A stretch of DNA of 64,000 nucleotides from Frigidibacter albus (GTDB lineage Bacteria > Pseudomonadota > Alphaproteobacteria > Rhodobacterales > Rhodobacteraceae): assembly GCF_009908165.1 (NCBI RefSeq), contig NZ_JAAAUC010000001.1, forward strand, positions 372,001 to 436,000. Direction: 5' to 3'. Below the pieces are notes generated by a model. That model saw only the letters and a program-made list of their open reading frames with translations. It was not told where the DNA came from and ran no database searches. Below are positions 48,849 to 58,414 of this stretch, in pieces. Made by a program: the position numbers and the translations under genes. The stretch's first letter is position 1, and every line of letters starts with the position of its first letter.

Positions 48849-49885
48849 GCGCAGCCCCCGGCATCCGCTACCCTTGGGATACCCCGCCCGAGCCCGGGCA
48901 GGCGGTGCAGGTGGCGGAGGGGGTGCTGTGGATGCGCCTGCCGCTGCCGATGCGGCTCGACCACGTCAACTGCTTCGCGCTGGATGAGGACGACGGCTGG
49001 ACGGTGGTCGATACCGGCTTCGACACCGCCCGCAGCCGCGCGGAGTGGGAAGCGATCCTGTCCGGCCCGCTCGCCGGGCGTCCGGTGCGGCGGCTGATCG
49101 CCACCCATTACCACCCCGACCATATTGGCCTTGCCGGCTGGTTTCAGGCGCGGGGGGCAGAGCTGGTCACCACCCGCACCAGCTGGCTGCTGGCCCGGAT
49201 GATGGTGCTGGACGAACAGCCGCTGCCCTTGCCCGAGACCGTCGCCTTCTGGCGCGGCGCGGGGATGGAGGCGGGGCTGCTGGCGCGCCGGTCAGCAGAG
49301 AGGCCGTTCAACTTCTGCGACGTGGTCCACCCGCTGCCGCTTGGCTACCGGCGCATCCGCGAAGGGGGCACCATCCGCATCGGCGGGCGCACCTGGATCA
49401 TCCGCTGCGGCGATGGCCACGCCCCCGAACATGCGACGTTCTGGAGCCTCGATGACGATCTGGTGCTGGGGGGCGATCAGCTGCTGCCCTCGATCTCGGC
49501 CAATCTCGGCGTCTATGCGACCGAACCCCTGGCCGATCCGGTGGCGGACTGGATGGCGTCTTGCGCGCGCTTTGCCACCCATGCCGAGGAACGGCATCTG
49601 GTGCTGCCCGGCCACAAGCTGCCCTTCACCGGGCTGCCGCTGCGACTGCGCCAGATGGTCGAGAACCACGAGGGCGCGCTGGACCGGCTGATGGCGCATC
49701 TGGAGGTGCCGCGCACCGCCGCCGGGTGCTTCTTGCCGCTGTTCAAGCGCGAGATCGGCGGGGCCGAGCACGGCATGGCGCTGGTCGAGGCGGTCGCGCA
49801 TCTGAACCACCTGCTTCACAAGGGCGCCGTTACCCGCAGCCGGGGCGCGGACGGGGCCTGGATGTGGCAGCGCGCGGGCAGCTGA
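48845..49885 (+). CDS. MBL-fold metallohydrolase
   Basis: Metallo-beta-lactamase-fold protein of 346 residues. The metal motif is THYHPDHIGLAG (about residue 91), with further ligands in RCGDGHAPEHATFWS, GGDQLLPSIS and VLPGHKLPF. A C-terminal helical region (about 265-346) resembles the extension of MBL proteins that act on thioesters. It starts GTG within the acyl-CoA dehydrogenase stop, so it probably acts in the same acyl-CoA pathway. The actual substrate is unknown. Confidence 0.82.
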   Translation: MSAAPGIRYPWDTPPEPGQAVQVAEGVLWMRLPLPMRLDHVNCFALDEDDGWTVVDTGFDTARSRAEWEAILSGPLAGRPVRRLIATHYHPDHIGLAGWFQARGAELVTTRTSWLLARMMVLDEQPLPLPETVAFWRGAGMEAGLLARRSAERPFNFCDVVHPLPLGYRRIREGGTIRIGGRTWIIRCGDGHAPEHATFWSLDDDLVLGGDQLLPSISANLGVYATEPLADPVADWMASCARFATHAEERHLVLPGHKLPFTGLPLRLRQMVENHEGALDRLMAHLEVPRTAAGCFLPLFKREIGGAEHGMALVEAVAHLNHLLHKGAVTRSRGADGAWMWQRAGS

Positions 49886-50008
49886 CGCTTCGAGGGGCAG
49901 GCAGATCACAGTTCGGAAAGGTGACCGGGCCCGGGGCTTGCAGGGCGTGACAGCCCCCGGTGAATCGGGTATCTGATCCGCAGGAAACAGATTTCAGGGA
50001 GTGCAGAC

Positions 50009-50143
50009 ATGGCCGAACACAAGCCCGGAAGCATGGATATCAAGGTTCAGGAAAAGACCTTCGCGGGTTTCATCCGCTTCTCGATGTGGGGCGCGGGTCT
50101 GTCGATCGGCTTTCTGATCTTCCTCGCCCTCACCAACGCCTGA
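50009..50143 (+). CDS. ctaH: aa3-type cytochrome c oxidase subunit IV
   Basis: Tiny membrane protein of 44 residues. A short charged N-terminus (MAEHKPGSMDIKVQEKTFAG) leads to a single helix, FSMWGAGLSIGFLIFLALTNA. This matches the small fourth subunit of Paracoccus/Rhodobacter aa3 oxidase, which is coded away from the other subunits. It is dispensable for catalysis in Paracoccus as I recall. CAGGGAG 5-11 bases upstream is the ribosome site. It stands alone between the metallohydrolase and a lipoprotein gene. Confidence 0.9.
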   Translation: MAEHKPGSMDIKVQEKTFAGFIRFSMWGAGLSIGFLIFLALTNA

Positions 50144-50177
50144 TCGCAACCGCGATCATCATCTGACGGGATCCCCC

Positions 50178-50795
50178 ATGCGCCGCGCTTTTGCCGCCCT
50201 CGCCATTCCGCTGGCTCTTGCCGCCTGCGCAGAACCCAAATGGGCTCCCGATGCCGACGTGCAGCGCGCTGCCTATGTCAGCCCCGAGCCTCCGTCGATC
50301 ACGCTCTATACCGCGATCCGCAACTCCAACGGCGAGGGCGGGCATTCGGCGATCCTGGTCAACAGCTCGCAGCGGGTCATGTTCGATCCCGCCGGCACCT
50401 GGTGGCACACCAACACCGCCGAGCGCAACGATGTCATCTTCGGGATGACGCCGACGATGCTGGACTTCTACATCGACTACCACGCCCGCGAGACCTACCA
50501 CGTGGTCGAGCAGAAGATCTATGTCTCGCCCGAGGTTGCGGCGCTGGCGATGGCCAAGGTTCAGGCCAACGGCGCGGTGCCCAAGGCGATGTGCGGCGCC
50601 AATGTCAGCGATATCCTGAACGATCTGCCGGGGTTCGAGAGCATTCCGCAGACCTTCTACCCCGCCAAGATCATGCGCGCCTTCGAGAAGCTGCCGAACG
50701 TGCAGACCCGCAAGATCTATGACGACGATTCCGATGACAATACCGGGCTGCTCGCCGCGCAGGCGACTGCTGCGGCTGCGGTGGCAGCCAACTAG
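50178..50795 (+). CDS. Putative lipoprotein, possible permuted NlpC/P60-like fold
   Basis: Exported protein of 205 residues with a lipobox (AIPLALAAC, Cys 17). The mature part contains GEGGHSAILVNSSQRVMFDPAGTWWH and, about 80 residues later, KAMCGANVSDILNDLPG. An early histidine and a later cysteine in this order resemble circularly permuted papain-like (YiiX/NlpC-P60) proteins. That is inference from spacing alone. An acidic, then alanine-rich tail follows. Conserved-looking but not a family I can name. Confidence 0.68.
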   Translation: MRRAFAALAIPLALAACAEPKWAPDADVQRAAYVSPEPPSITLYTAIRNSNGEGGHSAILVNSSQRVMFDPAGTWWHTNTAERNDVIFGMTPTMLDFYIDYHARETYHVVEQKIYVSPEVAALAMAKVQANGAVPKAMCGANVSDILNDLPGFESIPQTFYPAKIMRAFEKLPNVQTRKIYDDDSDDNTGLLAAQATAAAAVAAN

Positions 50796-50797
50796 GG

Positions 50798-51121
50798 TCA
50801 GCCAAGCAGCCAGAGCGCGCCGTAGAGCGTGGCGGCGCCGCCGACGATCGACCACAGCGCATTGCGCGTGGCGAGGCCAATCGCCACGGTGGCAAAGGCC
50901 GCCAGCAGCCGCGCCGCGTCGGGGTCGCCGCCCGTCGCGGCGGGCCAGACGACGGCGGGGGCGACCAGCGCGGGCAGCACCGCCACCGGGGTATAGCGCA
51001 GATGGCGCAGCACCCATTCCGGCATCGGCCGGCCGCCGATCATGCCCAGGAACGAAAAGCGCAGCACGAAGGTGCCGAGCCCCAGCAAGATGATGATCAC
51101 CCAGGTTTCGACCGTGTTCAT
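50798..51121 (-). CDS. azlD: AzlD family branched-chain amino acid exporter, small subunit
   Basis: Membrane protein of 107 residues with about four hydrophobic segments (VETWVIIILLGLGTFVLRFSFL and the C-terminal NALWSIVGGAATLYGALWLLG). It pairs with AzlC to export branched-chain amino acids or analogues. The start overlaps the azlC stop by 4 bases. Confidence 0.9.
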   Translation of the reverse strand: MNTVETWVIIILLGLGTFVLRFSFLGMIGGRPMPEWVLRHLRYTPVAVLPALVAPAVVWPAATGGDPDAARLLAAFATVAIGLATRNALWSIVGGAATLYGALWLLG

Positions 51122-51834
51122 AGCCCTGCGCTCCGCCGTGCCTGCCAAAGTTCGGTCTGTGCCCCCGCCGCCATCGCCACCAGCCCGGCAACCAGCAGCC
51201 CGGTATTGTGCGGCATCCAGGCCAGCAGCAGCGCCACGAGGACCGACACCAGCGCAGCGACCACATGCGCCAGCGTCCGCAGCATCGGCGCCACCATCGC
51301 CAGAAAGGTGATTGGCACCGCGAAATCCAGCGCCATCCCGGGCGGGATCGCCTCGCCCATCGTCGCGCCGATCAGCGTTGTCCCATACCACAGCGGGCAG
51401 ATGACCATCGAGACGCCAAGGAAATACGCCACCTTCTCGCCCATGCTCTGCCGGGGCCGGAGTTCGTATTCCTGCGCCGCCAGCGCATAGGCCTGGTCCA
51501 CCAGCGTGTAGGCGATCAGCGCCCGCTGCCAGACTGGGGCGCGGCCCAGATGCGGGGTCAACGCCGCCGAATACATCGCCATCCGCAGGTTCACCGCCAG
51601 CGCCGTCACCACCACCACCAGCGCGGGCGCGTTGTCGGCCATCATCTGCACCGCGGCGAATTGCGAGGCGCCCGCGATCACCAGCACCGTCATCGCCATC
51701 GTCTCGGCAAGGTTGAACCCGGCCTCGGTGGCGACGACGCCGAACAGCAGGCCGAAGGGCACGATGACCAGAACGAAGGGCAGACCTTCGCGGAAGCCGC
51801 GCCAGAAGGCGGATCGGGACAGGGAGGAGGTCAT
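51118..51834 (-). CDS. azlC: AzlC family branched-chain amino acid exporter, large subunit
   Basis: Membrane protein of 238 residues. Family features are FREGLPFVLVIVPFGLLFGVVA, VIAGASQFAAVQMMADNAP and NLRMAMYSAALTPHL, with about eight hydrophobic segments. In E. coli the homologue YgaZ with YgaH exports valine. Substrate here is not proven. Divergent from mobA. Confidence 0.92.
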   Translation of the reverse strand: MTSSLSRSAFWRGFREGLPFVLVIVPFGLLFGVVATEAGFNLAETMAMTVLVIAGASQFAAVQMMADNAPALVVVVTALAVNLRMAMYSAALTPHLGRAPVWQRALIAYTLVDQAYALAAQEYELRPRQSMGEKVAYFLGVSMVICPLWYGTTLIGATMGEAIPPGMALDFAVPITFLAMVAPMLRTLAHVVAALVSVLVALLLAWMPHNTGLLVAGLVAMAAGAQTELWQARRSAGL

Positions 51835-51958
51835 GGAAAGCTCTGGGCTTGGGAGGATCCGGGCGCGAGGTGGCCGCGGATGCGGGAAGGTCTGGACGGG
51901 CGGTGGGCCAAGTCATAGGCATGAGCAAGGGGCGGCTGCAAGGGGCGATCTGGCGGTG

Positions 51959-52579
51959 ATGGGCAGCGCGGGGACGGCGGATGTGGCGGGGCTCGTGCTG
52001 GCGGGGGGGCGATCCTCGCGCATGGGCCAGGACAAGGCGCTGCTGGCACTGGCCGGGCGGCCGCTGATCGCACATGTGCTGGACCGGCTGGCCCCGCAGG
52101 TGGGCGGCGTCGCGGTGTCCTGGAACGGAGAGCCTGCGGCGCTGGCGCATCTGGGGCTGCCGCTGCTATCAGATGCAGCGCCGGATCGGCCGGGTCCGCT
52201 GGCAGGCGTGCTGGCGGGGCTGGACTGGGCGGCGGGGCAGGGCGCGGACTGGCTGGCGACGGTGCCGGTGGACACGCCCTTCGTGCCGCGCGATCTGGTG
52301 GCGCGGCTGGCCGCCGCCGCCGTGCCGGGCGGCGGGCCGGTGCTGGCGGCGAGTGACAGTGGCTTGCATCCGGCTGCCGCGCTCTGGCCGGTGCGGCTGC
52401 GCGAGGATCTGCGGCTGGCGCTGGATCAGGGGCAGCGGCGCGTGGCCGGTTGGGCGCTGGATCAGGGGGCGGTGACGGTCCAGTTCGCATCCGAAGCCGG
52501 TTTTGATCCCTTTGTGAACCTCAACACGCCCGAAGACCTTTCCGATGCCGAGGCGCTGCTGCGCGGTGAGCGCGGATGA
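51959..52579 (+). CDS. mobA: Molybdenum cofactor guanylyltransferase
   Basis: GTP-dependent enzyme of 206 residues attaching GMP to molybdopterin. The nucleotide motif is GLVLAGGRSSRMGQDKALL. A further site is GPLAGVLAGLDWA and the acceptor side is TVPVDTPFVP. The C-terminus FVNLNTPEDL fits. The frame extends upstream; ATG 51959 gives the natural N-terminus (GTG 51956 is possible). It overlaps the GNAT gene by 4 bases (ATGA). No mobB or moe gene is adjacent. Confidence 0.92.
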   Translation: MGSAGTADVAGLVLAGGRSSRMGQDKALLALAGRPLIAHVLDRLAPQVGGVAVSWNGEPAALAHLGLPLLSDAAPDRPGPLAGVLAGLDWAAGQGADWLATVPVDTPFVPRDLVARLAAAAVPGGGPVLAASDSGLHPAAALWPVRLREDLRLALDQGQRRVAGWALDQGAVTVQFASEAGFDPFVNLNTPEDLSDAEALLRGERG

Positions 52580-53160
52580 CCTATAGCGTCTGCCACGGCT
52601 TCGATCCCGCCCGCCGGGCCGAGGCGGCGGCGCTCTACTGGCAGGCCTTCGGCGGCAAGCTGGGGCGGGTGATGGGGCCCGAGGCGCGGGCGCTGGCCTA
52701 TGTGGCGCAGGTGATGCGGCCCGACCATGCCTTTGCCGCCCTTGACGCCGATGGGACGGTCATCGGGATTGCAGGGTTCCGCTCGCCCTATGGCAGCTTC
52801 GTCGGTGGCGGGCCTGCCGATCTGCGCGGCGCCTATGGCCGGGCGGGGGGCACCTTGCGCGCCGGTCTGCTGGCGCTGCTGACTCGCGACGTCGACAATG
52901 ACCGCTTTTTGGTCGACGGCATCTGCGTGCGGGCCGACCGTCGCGGACAGGGGATCGGCCGGGCACTGCTGGATGCGCTCTGCTCCGAGGGTCGGGCCCG
53001 CGGCTATGGGCAGATGCGGCTGGATGTCGTAGGCGAGAATATCCGCGCCCGGGCGCTTTATGAACGCGCGGGTTTTGCCGCCGCCGGGCTGTCGCACAGC
53101 CGCATCACCGGGGTGCTGTTCGGCTTTCAGACCGTGACGATGATGGTGCGGCCGCTGTAG
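52576..53160 (+). CDS. GNAT family N-acetyltransferase
   Basis: Protein of 194 residues. The acetyl-CoA binding motif is ICVRADRRGQGIGRALLDALC (about residues 116-136), followed by GENIRARALYERAGF. Substrate is unknown. Coupled to mobA by overlap but with no obvious functional link; converges on the next gene with 1 base between stops. Confidence 0.85.
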   Translation: MTYSVCHGFDPARRAEAAALYWQAFGGKLGRVMGPEARALAYVAQVMRPDHAFAALDADGTVIGIAGFRSPYGSFVGGGPADLRGAYGRAGGTLRAGLLALLTRDVDNDRFLVDGICVRADRRGQGIGRALLDALCSEGRARGYGQMRLDVVGENIRARALYERAGFAAAGLSHSRITGVLFGFQTVTMMVRPL

Positions 53161-53161
53161 C

Positions 53162-54190
53162 TCAGTCGAAGGTCCCCGTCACCCGCCCCAGCAGCATGAA
53201 GGCGCGGGCGGTGCGGGTTTCGGCGAATTCCGCCACTTCCTGATCGGCGGAGTTCTTCTCGAACTCCTGGAAGGTGCGGTCGAACTGGCGCAGGAAATGG
53301 TGGGCGGCGTCGCGGAAGATGGTGTCCTGCCGCATCCGCCCCGCGGTCAGCGCAAGGCTCGACCGATCCCGCACCCCGCCAAGCGCGGCGATGCCCTTGC
53401 CGCGCTCGCCCGAGGCGAAGCGGCGCCAGACCTCGGGCTTGGCGCGGTCGGGCTTCAGGTCGTCCATATAGATGCCGTCCTGCGCCAGCAGCGTCAGCAC
53501 GTCCTGCGCGGCGCGGATCAGCTTGGCCATGGTGCGGTCTTCCAGCGCCCGGCGTAGGGCGCGGAAGCCGTCGCGGTCCTCGGGCGAGTCGGGGAAGTTC
53601 AGCGCCTGGATGAAATCGGCCACCGAGACCGGCGCGCGCATGTCCTCGGCCGGGGTGCCAAGCGCCAGCCCCGGCTGATCCTCGCCCGATGCCGCGACGC
53701 GGGGGGCGGCGAGCGCGGCCTTGCGGTCGGCCGAGGGTTGGCTGGCGGCGGTGTCGCGGCGCGAGGTGAAGGTGGCGATGGCGGTTTCGGTCTGGCGCTG
53801 CGCCGCCGCGATCTCGTCCAGCTTCTTCTCGACCGAGGGTTTCATGCCAAGCGCGGTGGTCTGCGCCTGCTGCATCCAGGCGCTGCGCATCGCGTCGATG
53901 GCGCCCTGCAGCCGCTGCGCCTCGGCCCGCATCTCGCGCGCGGTGCGGGCGGTGACGGCAGCCACCCAGATCATCGCCACCGGCAGGCAGATCGCCACCA
54001 GCGTCATGGTCATTCCAAGGGCATTGCCGCCCCCGTCCGTGCGGTCGGTCATCAGGAAAAAAGCCGCAACCAGCCCCAGCCAGCACAGGGTCAGCGCCGC
54101 CGCGATCACTTCGGTTGCCGAAATGCGGGTGGTTTCGGACTGGCCGGAAAGGCCTTGTCCGATCGGGCGGTCGTCCTGTCGGTCCGTCAT
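53162..54190 (-). CDS. Uncharacterised two-helix membrane protein with coiled coil
   Basis: Unrecognised protein of 342 residues. Two hydrophobic segments (about 27-47, TEVIAAALTLCWLGLVAAFFL; about 60-82, MTMTLVAICLPVAMIWVAAVT) are followed by a coiled coil (about 85-145, rich in Arg, Glu, Gln and Ala). A cytosolic C-terminal half contains SVADFIQALNFPDSPEDRDGF and RTMAKLIRAAQDVLTLLAQDGIYMDDL, the latter domain probably alpha-helical. The layout resembles sensors or scaffolds of the envelope. It lies 18 bases after greA's stop on the same strand, so it may be co-transcribed with greA. Confidence 0.7.
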   Translation of the reverse strand: MTDRQDDRPIGQGLSGQSETTRISATEVIAAALTLCWLGLVAAFFLMTDRTDGGGNALGMTMTLVAICLPVAMIWVAAVTARTAREMRAEAQRLQGAIDAMRSAWMQQAQTTALGMKPSVEKKLDEIAAAQRQTETAIATFTSRRDTAASQPSADRKAALAAPRVAASGEDQPGLALGTPAEDMRAPVSVADFIQALNFPDSPEDRDGFRALRRALEDRTMAKLIRAAQDVLTLLAQDGIYMDDLKPDRAKPEVWRRFASGERGKGIAALGGVRDRSSLALTAGRMRQDTIFRDAAHHFLRQFDRTFQEFEKNSADQEVAEFAETRTARAFMLLGRVTGTFD

Positions 54191-54208
54191 GGAACCCCGC
54201 CCCTCGCC

Positions 54209-54679
54209 CTATACGAACCGGATGCTGACGATCTCGTAGCTTTTCTCGCCGCCGGGGGTGCGGACTTCGACGCTGTCGCCTTCGTCCTTGCCGATCAGCG
54301 CGCGCGCCAGCGGCGAGCGGATGTTCAGCATCCCGCGTTCGATGTCGGCCTCGGGTTCGCCCACGATCTGATAGGTGCGCTCTTCCTCGGAGTCTTCGTC
54401 GATCAGGGTGACGGTGGCGCCGAACTTGATGGTGCCGGACAGGCGGGTGGGGTCGATCACCTCGGCGCGGCCAAGGATCGATTCCAGCTCTTTCACGCGG
54501 CCTTCGACGAAGCTCTGCTTCTCGCGCGCGGCGTGATATTCGGCATTCTCCGACAGGTCGCCATGCTCGCGCGCCTCGGCAATGGCCTTGATGACGGCGG
54601 GACGTTCCACCGACTTCAGGGTCCGCAGTTCAGAGTCTAGCGCGTCGAAACCCGCGCGGGTCATCGGTATCTTTTCCAT
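54209..54679 (-). CDS. greA: Transcription elongation factor GreA
   Basis: RNA polymerase secondary-channel factor (156 residues) that rescues backtracked complexes. The coiled-coil tip motif is [21 protein letters not shown], with the acidic tip residues present. The C-terminal FKBP-like domain ends [18 protein letters not shown] 54679 is right for length; an open extension upstream is not conserved. Divergent from ETF-QO. Confidence 0.96.
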   Translation of the reverse strand: MEKIPMTRAGFDALDSELRTLKSVERPAVIKAIAEAREHGDLSENAEYHAAREKQSFVEGRVKELESILGRAEVIDPTRLSGTIKFGATVTLIDEDSEEERTYQIVGEPEADIERGMLNIRSPLARALIGKDEGDSVEVRTPGGEKSYEIVSIRFV

Positions 54680-54936
54680 GGCACTCACGTAAGTCAAAAA
54701 CACCGCTCGCCCCATAGGGGCCGCGGTGCCGTTCCTCGGTCGCGTTTGATGCAACTGACCCCGGATGCGCCGCGAATGCAAGGGGCTTGCGGCCGCAGGG
54801 GGCCGATCCGCCCACCTTCATCCAGCTTTCTTGTCAGGGGCTGTGATGCCGCGTCACGATTGCGTCGTGCCGCCGGGTAAGTTAACCCTTGGCCGGACTT
54901 GAAATTGCCAGCAATCGCGAGCCGGAGGAGACAGGG

Positions 54937-56589
54937 ATGACCGGGATCGAACGGGAATCGATGGAGTATGATGTGGTGATCGTGGGGGCGGGTCCTGCGG
55001 GCCTGTCTGCGGCGATCCGCCTGAAGCAACTCGATGCCGATCTGTCGGTCGTCGTGCTGGAAAAGGGCTCCGAGGTCGGGGCGCATATCCTGTCGGGCGC
55101 GGTGCTGGATCCTTCGGGCCTTGATGCGCTGTTGCCCGATTGGCGTGGGATGGGCGCGCCCATCACCGTGCCGGTGCAGGAGGACAACTTCTACGTGCTG
55201 GGGCCGGCCGGGCAGATCCGGGTGCCGAACTGGCCGATGCCGCCGCTGATGTCGAACCACGGCAACTACATCGTCAGCATGGGAAATGTCTGCCGCTGGA
55301 TGGCGGGCGTGGCCGAAGGACTGGGGGTCGAGATCTTCCCGGGCATGGCCGCGTCAGAGCTGGTCTATGGGCCGGACGGCGCCGTGAAGGGCGTGGTCGC
55401 GGGCGAGTTCGGCAAGAACCCCGACGGCACCATCGGCGACGGCTATGAGCCCGGGATGGAACTGCTGGGCAAATACGTCTTCCTGTCCGAAGGCGTGCGC
55501 GGCAGCCTTGCGAAAGAGGTTATGGCGAAGTTCGAGCTGTCCAAGGGCAAATGCCCGCAGAAATTCGGCCTCGGCATGAAGGAAATCTGGGAGATCGACC
55601 CTGCCAAGCATAAGCCCGGCACCGTCACCCACACGATGGGCTGGCCGCTTGGCAGCAAGGCCGGCGGCGGGTCGTTCATCTACCACATGGACAACAACCA
55701 GGTGTTGGTCGGCTTTGTCGTTCACCTGAACTACGAGAACCCCTACCTCTACCCCTACATGGAATTCCAGCAGTTCAAGCACCATCCGATGGTGGCGGAG
55801 TTGCTGGAGGGCGGCAAGCGCGTGGCTTACGGCGCGCGGGCGATCTCCGAGGGCGGCTGGCAGTCGATCCCCAAGGTGGTGTTCCCGGGCGGGGCGCTGC
55901 TGGGATGCTCGGCCGGGCTGGTCAACGTGCCGCGGATCAAGGGTAACCACAACGCCATGCTGTCGGGCAAGGCCGCGGCAGAGGCGGCCTATGAAGCCAT
56001 CGGCGCCGGGCGGCAGGGCGACGAACTGACGGCTTATGAGAGCGACCTGCGCAGCGGGCCGGTGGCCAAGGACCTCAAGAAGGTACGCAACGTCAAGCCG
56101 TTCTGGTCCAAGTACGGGCTGACGGCCAGCCTGATGCTGGGCGGGGCCGACATGTGGTTCGCCTCGATCTTCGGCGGCACCCTCTTCGGCACCCTGCGCC
56201 ATGGCAAATCCGATGCGGCAGCCACGGGCGAGGCGGCGAAGTTCAAGCCGATCGAATATCCGCGCCCGGATGGCAAGCTGTCCTTCGACCGGCTGACCAA
56301 CGTCGCCTTCTCGGCCACCAATCACGAGGAAAGCCAGCCCTGCCACCTGAAGCTGCGCGACCCGTCGATCCCGATTGCGGTGAACCTGCCCAAATACGCC
56401 GAACCGGCAACCCGCTATTGCCCGGCCGGGGTCTATGAGGTGTTGACGGACGAAGCGGGCAACGCGCGCTTCCAGATCAACTTCCAGAACTGTGTGCATT
56501 GCAAGACCTGCGACATCAAGGATCCCAGCCAGAACATCGTCTGGACCACGCCGCAGGGGGGCGACGGGCCGAACTATCCAAACATGTGA
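54937..56589 (+). CDS. Electron transfer flavoprotein-ubiquinone oxidoreductase
   Basis: Membrane-associated enzyme (550 residues) moving electrons from acyl-CoA and dimethylglycine-type dehydrogenases, through ETF, to ubiquinone. The FAD motif is VVIVGAGPAGLSAAIRL. The C-terminal 4Fe-4S ligands are YCPAGVY and NCVHCKTCDIKDP. GGAGGAG 6 bases before ATG 54937 fixes the start. A strong hairpin follows the stop. It could serve the acyl-CoA dehydrogenase at 47-48.8 kb. Confidence 0.96.
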   Translation: MTGIERESMEYDVVIVGAGPAGLSAAIRLKQLDADLSVVVLEKGSEVGAHILSGAVLDPSGLDALLPDWRGMGAPITVPVQEDNFYVLGPAGQIRVPNWPMPPLMSNHGNYIVSMGNVCRWMAGVAEGLGVEIFPGMAASELVYGPDGAVKGVVAGEFGKNPDGTIGDGYEPGMELLGKYVFLSEGVRGSLAKEVMAKFELSKGKCPQKFGLGMKEIWEIDPAKHKPGTVTHTMGWPLGSKAGGGSFIYHMDNNQVLVGFVVHLNYENPYLYPYMEFQQFKHHPMVAELLEGGKRVAYGARAISEGGWQSIPKVVFPGGALLGCSAGLVNVPRIKGNHNAMLSGKAAAEAAYEAIGAGRQGDELTAYESDLRSGPVAKDLKKVRNVKPFWSKYGLTASLMLGGADMWFASIFGGTLFGTLRHGKSDAAATGEAAKFKPIEYPRPDGKLSFDRLTNVAFSATNHEESQPCHLKLRDPSIPIAVNLPKYAEPATRYCPAGVYEVLTDEAGNARFQINFQNCVHCKTCDIKDPSQNIVWTTPQGGDGPNYPNM

Positions 56590-56601
56590 CAATCGCGTGT
56601 G

Positions 56602-56640
56602 ATCGGCGGCAGCGCGCCCCTTGCGCTACTGCCGCCGATT
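56602..56640 (+). terminator. Long hairpin after ETF-QO
   Basis: ATCGGCGGCAG (56602-56612) pairs with CTGCCGCCGAT (56629-56639). An inner AGCGC/GCGCT pairing is adjacent, with one bulge. It ends TT, with no long T-run. It lies 13 bases after the ETF-QO stop. Confidence 0.6.
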
Positions 56641-56695
56641 GCCAAGCGGTGCCTTGCGGCCTACCTTCGGTGAACTTGCCAGAAGGAATTGCCGT

Positions 56696-58414
56696 GTGAT
56701 CCGTTTTCGCCGACTTGCGCTGATTGCCTCTGCTTCTGCGCTCGCGCTGAGCCTTGCCACGGCCGTGCGTGCCGAGGCAGAGGTCGCCGCGGGCCCCTAC
56801 CTTGCTGCCCGCGTCGCCAGCGCCCATAGCGACTATCGCGAGGCAGCCACGTATTACACCCAGGCCCTGGCCCGCGATCCTTCGAACGCGCTGCTGCTGG
56901 AAAGCGCGATCCTGGCGCAGCTTGGCCTTGGCGAGATCCAGCGGGCGGTTCCGGTCGCCACGGCAATGCTGGGCAGCGGTCGCGAAAGCCAGGTGGCCGA
57001 TCTGGTGCTGCTGGTCGATCTGGCCAAGCGCGGCGAGTTCGATGCGGCGCTGGAGCGGCTGGAGGCTGGCACCACCGTGGGACCTCTGGTCGAGGGGCTG
57101 TTCCGGGCCTGGGCCGAGCTTGGCCGTGGCCAGATGTCCGAAGCGCAGACTGCCTTTGACGAGGTGACCGAAGTTCAGGGGCTGGAGCTGTTCGGGGCCT
57201 ATCACAAGGCGCTGGCGCTGGCCTCGGTCGGTGATTTCGAAGGAGCCGACGCGATCCTTGCGGGGGAAGCCGCCGGACCGCTGTCGCTGACCCGCCGCGG
57301 CGTGATCGCCCATGCCGAGGTGCTGAGCCAGCTGGAGCGCAACCCCGCCGCCATCGAGCTGATCGACAAGGCCTTCGGCAACGAGCCGGACCCGACGCTG
57401 GAGGCGATGCGTGCGCAGCTGGAGGCGGGCGAGATGCTGCCCTTCACCGTTGTGACCAGCCCCGCCGACGGGATGGCCGAACTGTTCCACTCGCTCGCCG
57501 GCGCGCTGAGCGGCGAGGCGACCGACGTGTTCACGCTGGTCTATGCAAGGCTTGGCGAATACCTGCGCCCCGATCATGTCGATGCGATCCTGCTGGTGGC
57601 CGCGCTCCTGGAAAGCCAGGACCAGTATGATCTGGCCACCGTTTCCTACAACCGCATCCCGCGCGACGATCCGGCCTATCCGGTCGCGGAACTGGGCCGG
57701 GCCGAGGCGCTGATTGCCGCGGACCGGATGGATGCCGCGATCGAGGCCCTGCAGCAACTGGCCAAGTCCTACCCCGATCAGGAAGTGATCTCGGCCACTC
57801 TGGGCGACGTGCTGCGCCGGGCCGAGCGGTATGAGGAGGCGATCGGCGCCTATGACGCCGCCATCGCGCTGTTCGGCGAGGAAAGCGCGGGCCAATGGCC
57901 GGTCTATTACGCCCGCGGCATCTGCCACGAGCGGCAGAACCGCCACGACTCTGCCGAGGCCGACATGCGCAAGGCTCTGGAACTGCAGCCGGATCAGCCG
58001 CAGGTGCTGAACTACCTGGGCTATTCCTTCCTCGAACAGGGCCGCAATTTCGACGAGGCGCTGGCGATGATCGAAAGCGCCGTCGCCGCCCGGCCGGAGG
58101 ATGGCTATATCGTCGACAGCCTCGCCTGGGCCTATTACCGCCTGGGCCGTTATGCTGAAGCCGTGGCGCCGATGGAACGCGCGGTGGAGCTGATGCCGGT
58201 CGATGCAGTGGTCAACGACCATCTGGGCGATGTCTATTGGTCGGTGGGCCGCAAGCGCGAGGCCGAGTTCCAGTGGAGCCGGGCGCTGTCTTTCGCCGAT
58301 GACAGCAGCGAGGCCGACGCGGACCGCATTCGCCGCAAGCTGGAGATCGGGCTCGATGCCGTGCTGGCGGCGGAAGGTGCAGCCCCGCTCGCCGTTTCCC
58401 AGAATGCCGACTGA
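56696..58414 (+). CDS. Exported tetratricopeptide repeat protein
   Basis: Periplasmic or outer-membrane-linked protein of 572 residues. A signal peptide ([22 protein letters not shown]) is followed by TPR-type helices in two blocks. The clearest are at about 30-75 ([22 protein letters not shown]) and 400-530 ([41 protein letters not shown]). The last block resembles the [25 protein letters not shown] repeats. GTG 56696 has AAGGAA upstream. It overlaps ispE by 11 bases. It probably works as a protein-interaction scaffold; partner unknown. Confidence 0.85.
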   Translation: MIRFRRLALIASASALALSLATAVRAEAEVAAGPYLAARVASAHSDYREAATYYTQALARDPSNALLLESAILAQLGLGEIQRAVPVATAMLGSGRESQVADLVLLVDLAKRGEFDAALERLEAGTTVGPLVEGLFRAWAELGRGQMSEAQTAFDEVTEVQGLELFGAYHKALALASVGDFEGADAILAGEAAGPLSLTRRGVIAHAEVLSQLERNPAAIELIDKAFGNEPDPTLEAMRAQLEAGEMLPFTVVTSPADGMAELFHSLAGALSGEATDVFTLVYARLGEYLRPDHVDAILLVAALLESQDQYDLATVSYNRIPRDDPAYPVAELGRAEALIAADRMDAAIEALQQLAKSYPDQEVISATLGDVLRRAERYEEAIGAYDAAIALFGEESAGQWPVYYARGICHERQNRHDSAEADMRKALELQPDQPQVLNYLGYSFLEQGRNFDEALAMIESAVAARPEDGYIVDSLAWAYYRLGRYAEAVAPMERAVELMPVDAVVNDHLGDVYWSVGRKREAEFQWSRALSFADDSSEADADRIRRKLEIGLDAVLAAEGAAPLAVSQNAD

